Shown: in pieces, positions 32,402 to 42,749 of the stretch
Layout: every line of letters begins with the position of its first letter
Position numbering within the stretch: the first letter of the stretch is position 1
Origin: Bathynomus jamesi
Lineage: Eukaryota > Arthropoda > Malacostraca > Isopoda > Cirolanidae
DNA: 64,000 bases
Direction: 5' to 3'
Assembly (NCBI GenBank): GCA_023014485.1
Contig: JAJOZX010008795.1
Coordinates: forward strand, 48,501 to 112,500
The notes under the pieces: generated by a model
What the model saw: only the letters and a program-made list of their open reading frames with translations
What the model was told of the DNA's origin: nothing
Database searches by the model: none
Made by a program: the position numbers and the translations under genes

Positions 32402-32807
32402 ATAAAGCATATAAACATTGAATATATACAGTATTTTGTTGTCAATAGTTAGTTTTATGGCCACAACCCACTCATATTCATAACTAATGGGCTCTATAAA
32501 CCTATCCAGCTGTGAGTGCCACATTATAGCTACACCTTCCTTCCTATTCTGTTTGCCCACAGTAATAAATTCACTATCATTATTGGGTGAGTTAGCTATT
32601 CCCCTGTAGTTAGGCTTAATATTGTTTAAATCTTTGCACTCTTTGTTTAGAGAGCCAAGTTTCCTGAAAACAAGAAATGTCATGTGCAGATGAAAGGTTA
32701 TTGATCTCACTGTCAGCATTGACTTTGAGGCCTCTACAGTTATAGCTACTAACACTGAGTTTATGAAACTGGGCCATTATTTTTATATACACTATCACTG
32801 CTCTCAC
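32402..32807 (-). pseudogene. LINE-B endonuclease, N-terminal part
   Basis: The frame at 32807-32616 has LSVSSYNCRGLKVN and ISCFQETWLSKQ (catalytic Glu). The frame at 32755-32357 continues with a Gly-Val-Ala-Ile-Met-Trp-His stretch and VVAIKLTIDNKILYIFNVYM. With BEL and one cactc removed it leads into the sequence at 25231. One frameshift lies near 32640. Confidence 0.87.
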
Positions 32808-33102
32808 TGGGTGTCTCCCTGGAATTGCATGGTGGAGTCTGCTTACGCATATTTTCGTGGACTGAGTTTTTCCTGAAGTTCACGTTATACCAATTATAGT
32901 AGATTCCTTCAGGCCAGACTTCTGGCCCCATAAATACAGAGGGGTCCTCACATTCTGCTTTAATGTAGAAAGAGCTGTAGGTATCTGATCGTTTACTGGT
33001 TAATTTGGAGCAGGTAGTCCCAATTTCCGTCATTTCACGCAGCTATTCTTCTAGTTCTGAAGCAGATTGGTCAGGTGAGAAACGGGAGGCAAATACATGG
33101 GC
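32761..33102 (-). pseudogene. LINE-B ORF1, C-terminal part
   Basis: The minus frame has TYSSFYIKAECEDP and a Pro-Glu-Val-Trp-Pro-Glu-Gly motif, the end of the RRM-like ORF1 domain in this LINE family. Above it, to 33102, the sequence continues as VFASRFSPDQ with an in-frame stop. It overlaps the start of ORF2 (32807) as compact LINEs do. Confidence 0.78.
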
Positions 33103-33110
33103 CTGCCGAA

Positions 33111-34849
33111 CAGGAACGGAGCAAGAGTGTCACGGGCCCCGGGGCAAAACTTATTTACGTGCCCCCTGTTAAAATAAGTTGTAGAAATAACCACATATAC
33201 TTCCAAATAAAAGTAAAAGAAAAACAAATATTTACCACAAAATAAATTTAGAATAAAAAATAATAACCCTTGTTTCTAACCAACCAACTAGTGAAGTGGG
33301 TTCCCTAATTAAAAAAAAGAAGAAAAAAAAGTTTTTGAGACAAAGAAAAACTGAGTTCTTTGTTAAATTTCAAAAAATTTTGACTGCTAAATCAAGTGGG
33401 CTAGTTTTTTATAAAAACTTCTTGTAGTTCCCCAACTAATCGGGCAACTTAAAGTCAACCTTTAAATCTCATTATTAACCACTGCAATTAAACTAAAAAC
33501 TAAAAACTAAAACCCTGTTTAACTAAATAGTGGCCTACCAGAACTAGGTGTAAGTAGCTTAATCAAAATACTAACTAAGGTAAGAGATTAAAACTACGTA
33601 CCTAGAAGAAACTCGAACCGGGCTGCAACAGCCCTAACTAAATAATTAAATGGCTGGAATAGCCCCTATTAAAACTTAAGGGCAATATAGCCCTAACCTA
33701 ACTTAAGTAAAAACCTTCAAAACATTAAACCTTTAAAAACAAAAACTTAAGGGCAATATAGCCCTAGCCTAACTTAAACTGCAAAACCTAGGTCTGGGAA
33801 ATAGCCCCTATGAATAAATAACTTAGCAGTGTGCCAAATAGTGACTTAACAAATAAAAATTAAAATCTGGAAACTAAATGAAACTTATGGACTAGTTAGA
33901 AACAGAACAGAAAGGGTAACGTTCAACTGGCAACTTCATTTGTGGTAAGTCTAAATTAATTTCAATGAATTTAGCTTGACCATAGTTAGTAATCTGGCTG
34001 CTGACCAAATTTTAACTTTAAAACCACTGCAGCCTACAGTGAAAAAGTCTGTAGCTATGTTGACAGTGTCTAATAGGCCATTATTATTTCTATAATTACT
34101 GTGTCTATTTAAAGTAAACTTAGCCTTAATATTGCACCTAAATAAAAATAATCTCTCTCAAAAAATAATTTTTCAATAATTTTTCAATACCCCCTAACAA
34201 AATTTTTATTATACATTTATATTGCTTTTCTTTGCATTATTTATTTAGCATATATTTAAGAATTATGATACTACTTGTACGCATGGAGGCATAGAAGGCA
34301 AAACATTATGCAAAATATTGAGCTTTGAAAAGGATACCGTGAAATAAAAGTTTACGACAACATCAGAACTTGAATTTTCTTGCCTTTCTTTCAGCAAATT
34401 CATTAATTAAATCCTCCAAGTTAATATTTCTAGCTTTCTTGTTTTCAATTGATATAATTGAGAGTCCACTTAATCTTTTTTTATTCATAGAATTTCGAAG
34501 ATAGTTCTTTATTAGTTTAAGTTTTGAAAACGATCTCTCTGCGCTTGAAACTGTCACAGGAATTGTGAGGAACAATGTTATGGCAGTCACAACTTCGGGA
34601 AAACTTGAGCACAAAGTACTGTTGTCTTTAATTAAAAATGAATATAGCTCATGGATTGTCGTCATTTTTTCAATGTCTGTTTTTAAGCACATTCGAAAAG
34701 AGCGTAATTGACTTGGAAATCCAGAGGAAATATAATTTTTATATTTATTTACTAGCTTTGTTGCTCTCTCAAATAACTTCTCATCACTTGTTGAAACGAC
34801 CCGGGCCCCGGGGCACTGCCCGGCCTGCCCCTAGCTAGCTCTGCCCCTG
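33111..34849 (-). mobile_element. hAT element in LINE-B ORF1
   Basis: Left end CAGGAACGGAGCAAG and right end inverted CAGGGGCAGAGCTAG, both followed inward by the palindromic cgggccccggggc. Flanks are ctgccgaa (33103-33110) and ctgccgag (34850-34857), 7 of 8 identical. It carries one transposase C-terminal frame. A 33-bp block with agggcaatatagccct is duplicated at about 33668 and 33747 in the interior. Confidence 0.85.
34363..34692 (-). pseudogene. hAT transposase C-terminal domain
   Basis: A 109-codon minus frame: LFLTIPVTVSSAERSFSKLK, then a Leu-Arg-Asn-Ser-Met-Asn-Lys-Lys-Arg-Leu stretch and GLSIISIEN. This is the hATC domain of the ZMYM-type hAT group, with Ser-Ser-Ala-Glu-Arg-Ser-Phe-Ser containing the catalytic Glu. 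The rest of the enzyme is missing. Confidence 0.88.
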
Positions 34850-35040
34850 CTGCCGAGATATTTTCACTGCCTTAATTGTTGTATTCATTGCTAGCCCTAG
34901 CCGTAGTTCTCTTCTGGATGGAGAGGGGTTCCCAGAGTCCTGTTTCTTTTTCTGACGCAAACCCCTTTTACTAACTGTTGTCCACCCATGCCCCACATTC
35001 TGCTGACCAGGGTGACTAGCTGCCAAGCAGGTTTGAATAG
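34850..35040 (-). pseudogene. LINE-B ORF1, N-terminal remnant
   Basis: The minus frame at 35026-34835 begins near QNVGHGWTTVSKRG, followed by a basic Arg-Gln-Lys-Lys-Lys segment, and reads into the hAT duplication with VKISRQ. On the far side the frame continues with VFASRFSPD, so ORF1 was interrupted. Upstream LINE sequence is replaced by a SINE. Confidence 0.7.
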
Positions 35041-35555
35041 TCCCTTAACTACTAGGCTAGGTATCCATTTACAGTAAAACCTGCGCTCTCCAGCAATGAA
35101 CTATCCGGAAAACTTTAGAAACCGGCAAATTTCATATTAGGTCAATACAATTCACCAATCTAAAAACCGGGAAGCTTTCCAATGCCATTCGGAAAAATCT
35201 AGAACATCCTTACATTTTTAATAAAATAAGACTAAATTTTACTTGTTTCAATTGTCCCATACATACTTAGCATAGTGTTTATGTTGATTACAATATGGTT
35301 TACATTGGTGTACAGTGCAGTATAGGTTAATGGTACCCTCAGATAATCGGAAAATTTAAACAACTGGAATGGCCTAATCCCCCGAGCTTGCCGGATAACG
35401 AAGGTTTTACTGTATTTACCAACCAATTTCTTTGTGTGGAAGGATGAACAGCTGGGTTTTGCTGCGCGCCGCCTGCCGTCACCGGGTCTCGATCCCGGGG
35501 CCGATGGATTTGTATGATAGTCAGCGACGCTAACCACTACACCACCGAGGCGCAT
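35041..35555 (-). mobile_element. dimeric tRNA-derived SINE interrupted by a Tigger MITE
   Basis: On the minus strand, module 1 (35555-35413) reads GCCTCGGTGGTGTAGTGGTT (A box) and GGGATCGAGACCC (B box). After the MITE, module 2 (35071-35041) retains part of TAGCCTAGTAGTTAAGG. The same junction between modules is seen uninterrupted at about 37610. The SINE has no product and relies on LINE machinery. Confidence 0.8.
35072..35412. mobile_element. Tigger/pogo-like MITE, 341 bp
   Basis: CAGTAAAACCTGCGCTCTCC and the inverted GGTTTTACTG end are flanked by TA on both sides. The interior has ccgg-rich text (actatccgg, gccggataacg) typical of pogo-group MITEs. It is inserted exactly at the SINE module junction. 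Confidence 0.88.
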
Positions 35556-35583
35556 ATATAGATATATATGTGTGTGTGTGTGG
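35556..35583. repeat. TA/TG microsatellite
   Basis: The sequence atatatagatatatatgtgtgtgtgt and onward. It is simple sequence at the SINE edge. Confidence 0.8.
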
Positions 35584-35629
35584 GTGCGAGCGCCCTGTAT
35601 ATTTTTTCTTACCTGTTATTATTGTCCCC

Positions 35630-35917
35630 CTCTCCGCCGCAATGTCGCCTCGCTCTCTCTTTACTACCGCTATTATAACGGACACTGCTGCGCTGAACAC
35701 TCTAACTGTGCCTTCTCCTTTAAGGAGAGCATGCAGTACCAGAATTTCGACGCATTCTCCTTCCTTTTCTGTCCAACTCTCTAACGCAATTGTTAATCAG
35801 TATTTTCAATCTTTCATCTACTCAACCGGTGAACTCTGGAACAATTTTCCTCAATCCATCTTTCCTCCTGTCCGTGACCTCCAATCTTTCAAACGCAACG
35901 TGTCCAGGCATCTTTAA
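35630..35917 (+). pseudogene. LINE-C ORF2 C-terminal fragment
   Basis: The plus frame ends with a Ser-Thr-Gly-Glu-Leu-Trp-Asn block, then LQSFKRNVSRHL and a stop at 35915-35917. This is the common C-terminus of CR1/Jockey-like ORF2 after the reverse transcriptase. It is an isolated 3' fragment; the following AT-rich stretch to about 36000 may be its 3' UTR. Confidence 0.75.
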
Positions 35918-36019
35918 AATCCCTGACCTTGATTTTGGCTTTTCTTCGCCCTTCGCCCTTGTCCCCACCTTGCATAAAAAGAAATTCTATTACCGTATTA
36001 CTTTAATCTTCACATCATG

Positions 36020-36530
36020 ATCAACATTTTAAATACTCTCAATACTGTAAATGAAATTATTGAATCTGAAAACGTAGTCGGCTCTGACTCTATCTCAGTG
36101 GACAACTTCTTAATCAAGAAATAAACAATAGCAGCCTGACTTTCCTGAACTTAAACTTTCGCACTCCCCAAAACCACTTTCACGAATTGACAGCTAACCT
36201 AAAATTAATACAACATAAATTCACGTGCATTATATTAACTGAAACCTGGTTAAATGAAAATATCTTTTTTAACATTCCAGGGTACACAAGCTGTATGTAG
36301 GCCGAATAATAGGAGAGATGGTGAAAGCATATTTGTAGACTCAAACTACAAGAGTAAAAGTATTGAAGTTCTGACAAGTATAAACAATAATACATCAGAA
36401 GCACTCGCAACTAAAATGTTTATTCATAACATCCAGTATTCAATTTTAGGCATTTACTGACTACCAACTGGTAACGTACCAAATTTTATAACAAATATCG
36501 ATAAAAACGCAAGCTTCCTTCACATCATCA
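36020..36530 (+). pseudogene. LINE endonuclease N-terminal fragment
   Basis: The plus strand from about 36140 reads TFLNLNFRTPQNHFHELTAN, then CIILTETWLNENIFFNIPGY, the start of an APE endonuclease with its catalytic Glu. Stops and frameshifts follow from about 36290. Family uncertain. It sits 100 bp after the LINE-C tail and may be a separate copy. Confidence 0.65.
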
Positions 36531-36740
36531 TGACTGTAACTTGTAAATGGTTTTAAATTAGCTATTAAAAAGCCATCTACATTTCGCAATGACAGAAATT
36601 AGACTAAAATTAGATCTCTGTGCGATCCCCGCTTCACTGCATTTTAGGTGTAATTATGCAGGGCGTTTCCAAAGTTTGGAATCGAAGGAGATATTTTTAA
36701 TATACTTTTCAACCTTTCAAATGTTCCGTGCGATGATTCC
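36531..36740. other. spacer
   Basis: No domain recognised. The tail sequence ttcacgaaggtcaagcttgt at about 36746 resembles cgaaagtcaagcttgt at about 62823, so both may belong to the same dispersed repeat. Confidence 0.4.
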
Positions 36741-37037
36741 TCATTTCACGAAGGTCAAGCTTGTTGCCCCTCCTCTCGAGTTAGCCTGGTGAAGTAGGGA
36801 GTTGGTTCTTTGTGCTCTCCACCTTACATAGCCAATTGGAATTGTTCTGAACCAGGGGTCTAGTCTTCTTTTGAAGATATCCACTGCAACGCTACTTATG
36901 TTCTTTAGTTCCTTGGGCAGCTGGTTAAACAGTTTTAGTCCTCTCTCAACAAAATTATTTTCCTTCAGGGTTGAGGATGTTCCCTCTCTAGCTTTTAATT
37001 TGGGAACACGACACATTCTTCCTTTTCTACTTTCCAT
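36741..37037 (-). pseudogene. LINE-D ORF2 C-terminus
   Basis: 98 codons with ENNFVERGLKLFNQLPKELK and DIFKRRLDPWFRTIP, the post-RT domain found in CR1/L2-like ORF2 proteins. The CR1 at 51617-53292 ends in a similar but distinct block. Confidence 0.85.
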
Positions 37038-37532
37038 TGTTGTTTAGGGGGATTATAGGGTTCAAAATAAGATTAGGAGTTAATTCCTCCATTATTTTCG
37101 AATTGTAAATGATGGTGTACCTCTCTTCTTCTTTCCAATGAATATAAGTTTAATTCACGTAACTTTTCTCAGTAATTTGGTTATTTGCATCCATTGATCT
37201 TGGCTGTGAAGCTTCTCTGAATCCCTTCTAGCTGACTAATGTCTTCTTTTTTTTTGTAGGGATGTTAAGACCTAGCAGTATTCAATGTTTTCATTAGAGG
37301 AATCACTGTATTCCTATCCCTTCGTTTAAAGGTTCTTACTGTCTGCTCAGTTATTCATTTTGCTCTGTTTATTGCTCTTGTTTTGTGTTTCAAGTCTAAA
37401 TCATTTGCTTTAGGATTTCTCTGAATTTCCTGTCCATTTGGGGTATAGTACACCATGGATTTTAGGTCCTCCCTTCTTCCGTTCCTTAATAGTTGAAATT
37501 TCTCCGTGTTAAATTTCATACCGTAGACCTAC
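37038..37532 (-). pseudogene. LINE-D reverse transcriptase, thumb region
   Basis: The minus strand at about 37522-37380 reads MKFNTEKFQLLRNG and a Tyr-Thr-Pro-Asn-Gly stretch, which is the segment after the catalytic Asp pair in this RT group. Below that the frame is repeatedly broken and lost by about 37100. Confidence 0.65.
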
Positions 37533-37766
37533 AGTTTAACGTGGAATCCGAACCACGCCCCACCAGCAGCCCAGCGTCTTAACCACTAGGCTACTCAGGG
37601 TACCCATTTATTTACCAACCAATTTCTTTTTTGCGTGGAAGGATGAGCAGCTGGGTTTTGCTACGGCTCGTCTGCCGACACCGGGTCTCGATTCCGGGGG
37701 GCCGGGGCCGATTGATTCGTAGTCACCGACGCTAACCACTACATAACCGAGACGCATATCCTCTGA
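37533..37766 (-). mobile_element. dimeric tRNA-derived SINE (complete dimer)
   Basis: On the minus strand, module 1 has TGTAGTGGTTAGCG (A box) and GGAATCGAGACCC (B box). A linker of about 70 nt with AAACCCAGCTGCTCATCC follows. Module 2 has TAGCCTAGTGGTTAAGACG (A box) and GTGGTTCGGATTCCA (B box). Two different tRNA-like modules in one unit define a heterodimeric SINE. It is inserted into LINE-D RT right after FAD of the catalytic motif. Confidence 0.85.
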
Positions 37767-37790
37767 GTTCCTTATTTTTCTACTAATTTT

Positions 37791-38202
37791 TATAATCGGC
37801 AAAGGTTGCAACTGTGCTTTCACTGGTAACTTCCTCAGCTATATCAGTTAGCATGATTATGAAGAATAATGGAGCTAATACTGTTCCTTGTCATACTGAG
37901 CTAGTGACCTCTGATTCTGATGAAGATATTCTTTGAACTGTAACGACTTGTTGCCGCTCACTAAGGAAATTATATGTCCATTGTCCTATTTTTCCTGTTA
38001 TCTCCATATATTTCAATTTATATGCTGTGATTCCACGATCACACTTGTCAAACGCCTTGACGAAGTCTGTGTATATTATATCATAGTTTTCATTACTTTC
38101 CAGTGCATCAATAATGTTGTAGTGTTCCATTAGTTGTGATAGGCATGGTCTGCCTGACCGAAACCCATGTTGGTTATCATTGAATTTTTTCTGAGTTTCC
38201 AA
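37791..38202 (-). pseudogene. LINE-D reverse transcriptase, palm
   Basis: 103 codons with NDNQHGFRSGRPCLSQLMEH and YTDFVKAFDKCD (catalytic Asp), then in the next frame GTVLAPLFFIIMLTDI and ATFAD. The second catalytic Asp is lost at the SINE insertion. Confidence 0.88.
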
Positions 38203-38953
38203 AAAGTCAGATTTTCTGTATAACTATTCTTTCAAATATTTTAGTGAGATGAGATGTAAGCGACAATAGCCTATAGTTTTTGGCCTCGGATCGATCTCAT
38301 TTATATATTGGAACTATGTTCGCTCTCTTCAGGCTGCTCGGTATTTCTCCCGTGTCTAGTGATCGTCTCCATATCCAGTGGAGTGGCCCAGCGAGTGCGT
38401 TCTTGCAGTTATTGATCAGTGTGGCATTCCAATTGTCCAGTCCTGCCGCCGAGTGTGTTTTTAGTTCCCCCATAGCTTGTGTAATGTAATCTGTTGTAAA
38501 GTCGAAATCCGTTATACTTTCCCCTTGTACAGTTGTTCTTCCTCAAAGAACGCGTTTTATCGCATATCAGTTTATCAGTTTGAGAGATACTGAAAAGTGA
38601 TTCATACTGAATTCTTAATATTTCAGATACCTCTGTTTGATCATCGGATTGTTTTCACTTTTCAAATGTCCGCTAGTTGCGTGATCTTTCGACTTCTTTT
38701 TGTAAAATTATAGAAGTACTGTGAATTAACCTTTGTCTCTTCTTGTTCTTTCTCTGTATGCTTTTCAATTAGATCCTGTATGATGCAAACTCTACTCTGC
38801 AGTTTATCGTTTAATATTTTTCTGATGTTGTCTTTGCAGTCTCTTAATTTTACAGTCACTCTTTTTTTCTTGCGAACCTGCTTCTCTTTCCTCTTCGTTG
38901 CATTTTTGGGACATGCCTTTCCACAATTTTCAGCGTCTTCTCCTCTAAGGTAA
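38203..38953 (-). pseudogene. LINE-D linker and RT fingers
   Basis: The frame at 38859-38662 holds TKVNSQYFYNFTKRSRKI, the linker that precedes RT in CR1/L2-like LINEs. Between 38660 and 38210 the minus strand carries shreds of the finger motifs (Asp-Gly-Ile ... Pro-Ile-Phe-Lys type) in several frames. Confidence 0.7.
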
Positions 38954-39527
38954 TTAGCATCTCTTCCGTTTTGTCGTATCCTTAAATATGGTTTTCCAGC
39001 CTACTGCTTCCATGCTGGATGCAACACTTTCCCAATTTATAGTTTTGGAGTGAAAATAAAAGATTTCGAATTTGCTTCTTTCTACAGTGCGTGTTCTTTC
39101 ATTTCCTGTTGCTTTTATATTGGTCATTGCTTCAAAAATGTTGTGATCTGATATTATAGTTGGAGATATTTCTATGTTATCAATTAGGTTGCTGTTGTTT
39201 GTGAATACCAAATCTAGGCATTTGTTTTGTTTTGTGTTAACAAATTCATCAGTTAGAGCTCGAAGCATTTTTGCCTGTTCCTGGTCTTCCCGTGCACTCC
39301 CCTTGTCTTGGTATATACAGATATTTTTTCCTATCCTTTTTATATTTCATAAATGGAAAATTAAAATCACCACAGAGAAAAATATTTGGGGTTGAGGAGA
39401 GTAAATCTTTCACCCAGTTCCTGACCTCCGACATGGAATCGGAGAATTTTGAAGTTGGCATGTTCGGGAGTCTATATATTACAATTAGTACTATTCTTAT
39501 TTTTTATTTTTTTTTATTCTTATTTTT
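38954..39527 (-). pseudogene. LINE-D endonuclease, C-terminal part
   Basis: The frame at 39461-39249 has NIFLCGDFNFPFMKY (catalytic Asp/Asn). The frame at 39268-38954 has NKCLDLVFTNNSNLID and SPTIISDHNIFEAM (Ser-Asp-His). Upstream, YRLPNMPTSKF leads to the junction with the plus-strand LINE-B copy. Confidence 0.85.
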
Positions 39528-40117
39528 TCTGACCACATGCCCCTATTAATTGAGTTTGACATTAATTGCATTCCAATGCTATCACAGGTAAATGATACAC
39601 GTAAAGCGAAGTTGGACTGGTCCAAAGTTGATGATGAGGGCAAACAACAGTATTGTAATAAGTCTGATGTATTGCTAAGTAATATACTGTATCTATCCCT
39701 AATGATGCTCGAGTTTGTCAGGATGTAAACTGTAGAATTCAAACACATATTTTGGCATTTAAAGACATGTATGAACACATTGTCTTCTCTCTCAATAATG
39801 CTAGCCTAGACTTAAATACCTTTAGAAGAAAAAATTATGCATGTAGACCTGGATGGAGCGATTATGTGGCTGAACTTCATAATGCATCCAGAGATGCTTT
39901 TTTAATGTGGTGTGAACAAGGGAAGCCAAAGCAAGGCCCTGTATTACAACAAAAACAGAGGGCTAATGCCAGGTTCAAGTATGCATTAAGGTATATAAAA
40001 AATCATGAGGATGAGTTAAGCAGGGATGCTCTTGCTAGAAAGCTTGCCAGTAAGAATCCAAGAAACTATTGGGACGAATTAAAAACAATGAATAATAGTG
40101 CAGTCTCTCCCTGCTAA
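39528..40117 (+). pseudogene. LINE-B copy 2: endonuclease end and linker
   Basis: DHMPLLIEFD is the last catalytic block of the APE domain. A frameshift lies near 39725. Then 39752-40117 holds CRPGWSDYVAELHNASRDAF and NPRNYWDELKTMNN, homologous to the linker at 24491-25144. Confidence 0.85.
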
Positions 40118-41675
40118 TATTGAAAATGTAACTGGGACTGGGAATATAGTTAAATTATGGAAGGAACACAACAGTGACTTATTGAACTCTGTACATAAGA
40201 ACAATAATGTTAATTGTGATGCTACCTATAGTCCAAATATAAGAGTTAGTGTATTTGAAGCTAAACAGGCCATAAAATGTTTAGATTGTAACAAATCATG
40301 TGGTAGTGATGGTATTTCTGCTGAGCATCTGAAATTTAGTAGTGACAAAGTAGTGCCTCTGTTAGCTTTGTGCTTGACAAGTTTACTCATACATGGTGTT
40401 TTGCCGGATACAATGTTATCTGTTCTTTTGGTGCCAGTACTAAAAGATAAAAAGGGTAAAATCAACAGTAAGGATAACTATAGGCCAATAGCCTTGGCCA
40501 GTATTATGTCTAAGGTGTTTGAATGAATATATACTCATTAATAGACTTGAATGTTACCTGTATACTAGTGATAACCAATTTGGTTTCAAAGAGAAACACA
40601 GTACTGATATGTGTGTGTGTATGCCTTGAAGGAAATGGTCTGTAAATACCAAACTCTAGATGCTAATGTATTTTTGTGTTTCCTGGATGCCTCGAAAGCA
40701 TTTGATTGTATTAATCATGACAAATTATTTATGAAACTTGTAAATTATAATGTACCTGGTTACTTGGTCCGTATATTAATATTCTGGTATAATCACCAGA
40801 CAATGATTGTAAGATGGGGTGGGGTTAATTCAGAGCCATTCTCTGTGACCAGTGGTGTCAGGCAGGGAGGGATACTATCCCTCTACTTATTCAATGTTTA
40901 TATGGATAATCTATCTGTTGTGTTGAACACCTGTAAAATAGGCTGCTATATTGGTACAATGATTGTTAATCATCTGATGTATGCAGACGATCTAGTTCTT
41001 ATTTCTTCATCTGTAAAAGGGCTCAGCACACTTTTGAAGGTGTGTGAAAGGTATGGGAAGGATAACGACATAAAATATAATCCTGATAAAAGTCATGTTA
41101 TGATTATGAGGACCAAGGCCTACAAGTATATAAAATTTCCTGAATTTCAATTGAATGGTAGAGTGCTGTCAGAAGTAACCTAGACTGAGTATCTTGGCCA
41201 CATACTAACGGATAGTCTTTCAGATGACTGTGATATTCTAAGGCAATGTAGACAATTATATGCTCAGGGAAATACTTTGGTTAGAAAATTTCATATGTGT
41301 ACATTAGATGTTAAGTTGATTTTGTTCAAAACTTTTTGTACTCCAATGTATACAGTTCATTTGTAGTGGAACTACAGGATGTATAATTTGAGGAAATTAT
41401 ATGTTGCATATAATAATATTTTTAGGAGTTTATTAAGGACTCCAAGATTTGTAAATGGTGCTCCTTCTAGTGTCAGTATGCTGTTTGTAGTCAATAAGGT
41501 GTCTAACTGTGCCAATGTCACTCGCAATTTTGTATTTAGATTTATCACTCAGCTTAGTGAGTCAGTCAATAAGATAATAAAAGCCATGATTAGTGGACTG
41601 GTCTCCGATATATTTTATAAATCTGAAATCTGGAAGCATTGGCGTAGGCAATTGTATGTTCATTATACACAGTGA
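40098..41675 (+). pseudogene. LINE-B copy 2: reverse transcriptase
   Basis: 40098-40526 has KSCGSDGISAEHLKF and DNYRPIALASIMSKVFE. 40611-41183 has FLDASKAFDCINH (catalytic Asp), GVRQGGILSLYLFNVYMDNL and LMYADDLVLISS (Asp pair). 41379-41675 is the tail, KLYVAYNNIFRSLLRTP. Breaks are a frameshift at about 40525, a TAG at 41181-41183 and a TAG near 41366. Confidence 0.92.
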
Positions 41676-41798
41676 TTCACTGGTCTACTTAGTCAATGCT
41701 CCAGACAACTATCTCTTAATGTTCTATGGACCTCTTGTATAATGTTTGTACCTGTTGAGTCTGAAATAAAGTGTTTTGTTTGTTTGTTTGTTTGTTTG

Positions 41799-42538
41799 TA
41801 ACTTTTGCTGCTACAGATTCTACATAGTTGTTTGAAGTACTTATAGCCATTTCCGCGATATGTTTTTTCGCGTGTATAAATAGCACATCTTCCTTTACGC
41901 TGTTGGGTTTTGCTAATTCTCATTTCTCAAATCTTTTTTTTTTAGTTTTAAATTCATGTGTTTTTTCTTTCCAGCCACTCAGCTTTCGCAACCTCTAGTT
42001 AAGTCTAATTAAGTCAATCTAGTCAAGCATAAGCACATACTGTCATGAAAAAGTGCTTAATAAATCATTGTAATAGGGCATCTTGCCAGAAATAGCTCTG
42101 GGCTAGTGTTAAAACCTAGTCCAGTATTTAGCCCTGATAGTCCCCGTTCAACTCCAGAAAAGGCGAGATCGTAGTCCAATACTGAAACCAGAAGGTATGT
42201 TTTGAAGTTTAGCAGTAAGGATCCAGAACTTAAGTGCTCCTTCTAGGCAGACAATCCAGTGCTGTGCATGAGTCGAAATTTCTTGAAGCACTGCCAGTGT
42301 GCTTTGGCTTATAAACCTTTAGTTAAGCTATTGCATGTGAATTTATTAAGTGCCTGTACACGTTGTCTTGTCCAGATAAATTTGGAAATAAACAAGTGAG
42401 AAGAATTCCAGTGAATATAATACAGTTGAAATCTAAAAAGTTAAGACCCTCCAAAGGTTAAGAAAGTTATTTTGGGGTTTTGTACATAAATCATCTTTAT
42501 ATGCTCATTATCATAACTAACCTTATTAACCTTATTCC
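41799..42538. other. unresolved stretch between LINE-B copy 2 and the CR1 5' side
   Basis: A minus frame (41923-41693) has RKGRCAIYTREKTYRGNG and a Cys-x2-Cys, possibly a degraded LINE ORF1. The plus strand near 42290-42440 reads a Cys-rich and then basic stretch (LEALPVCFGL, LYTLSCPDKFGNKQVRRIP) in a broken frame. Neither is assignable with confidence. Confidence 0.35.
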
Positions 42539-42741
42539 TAGGCTGACCATACGTACCGTTTTGAACGGGACAGTACCGTTGTTTTTATATTTCCTGGCCG
42601 TCCCGTCGTTTTAATAAAAATGTCAATTTTGTCCCGTTTTTAATAAAAACTAAAAATATACTTTAATATTGGTTATAACCCCCGTCCCTTTTTTGCCATC
42701 CCAATGTCCCGTTTTTGTCTCAAGGAAATATGGTCAGCCTA
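42539..42741. mobile_element. hAT MITE, 203 bp
   Basis: TIR TAGGCTGACCATA and inverted TATGGTCAGCCTA, flanked by cttattcc on both sides (42531-42538 and 42742-42749). The interior repeats gtcccgt units. Non-coding. Confidence 0.93.
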
Positions 42742-42749
42742 CTTATTCC

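Larger units (their letters stand above)
17463..35040 (-). mobile_element. LINE-B: APE-type LINE split by Gypsy, BEL and hAT insertions
   Basis: Minus-strand pieces join into one LINE: ORF1 (34850-35026 and 32761-33102), endonuclease (32402-32807 and 24491-25231), reverse transcriptase (23919-24300 and 17743-18877) and a 3' end with AATAAA and a (TTTG)n-like tail at about 17463-17495. Inserts are Gypsy 18878-23914, BEL 25232-32396 and hAT 33111-34849, each with its own target duplication. A second copy of the same family lies at 39528-41798 on the plus strand. Numerous stops and indels make it inactive. Confidence 0.88.
36741..39527 (-). mobile_element. LINE-D: CR1/L2-like LINE, minus strand, with a SINE insertion
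   Basis: From high to low coordinates: endonuclease (39500-38954), linker (38859-38662), reverse transcriptase (38202-37791, then 37525-37290) and the C-terminal block (37037-36741) with LFNQLPKELKNIS. A dimeric SINE splits the RT at about 37533-37766, and the plus-strand LINE-B copy cuts it at 39528. Many frameshifts. Confidence 0.85.
39528..41798 (+). mobile_element. LINE-B second copy, 5'-truncated, plus strand
   Basis: It begins within the endonuclease (DHMPLLIEFD at 39528), continues through linker and RT, and ends with aataaagtgttttgtttg and a (TTTG)5 tail. Sequence and tail match the LINE-B copy at 17463-35040. 5' truncation is the usual result of incomplete target-primed reverse transcription. 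It inserted into LINE-D. Confidence 0.9.

Noticed and set aside
35413..37766. Functional tRNA genes at the A/B-box sequences
   Set aside because: The acceptor stems do not close and the units are dimeric and dispersed, so these are SINEs.
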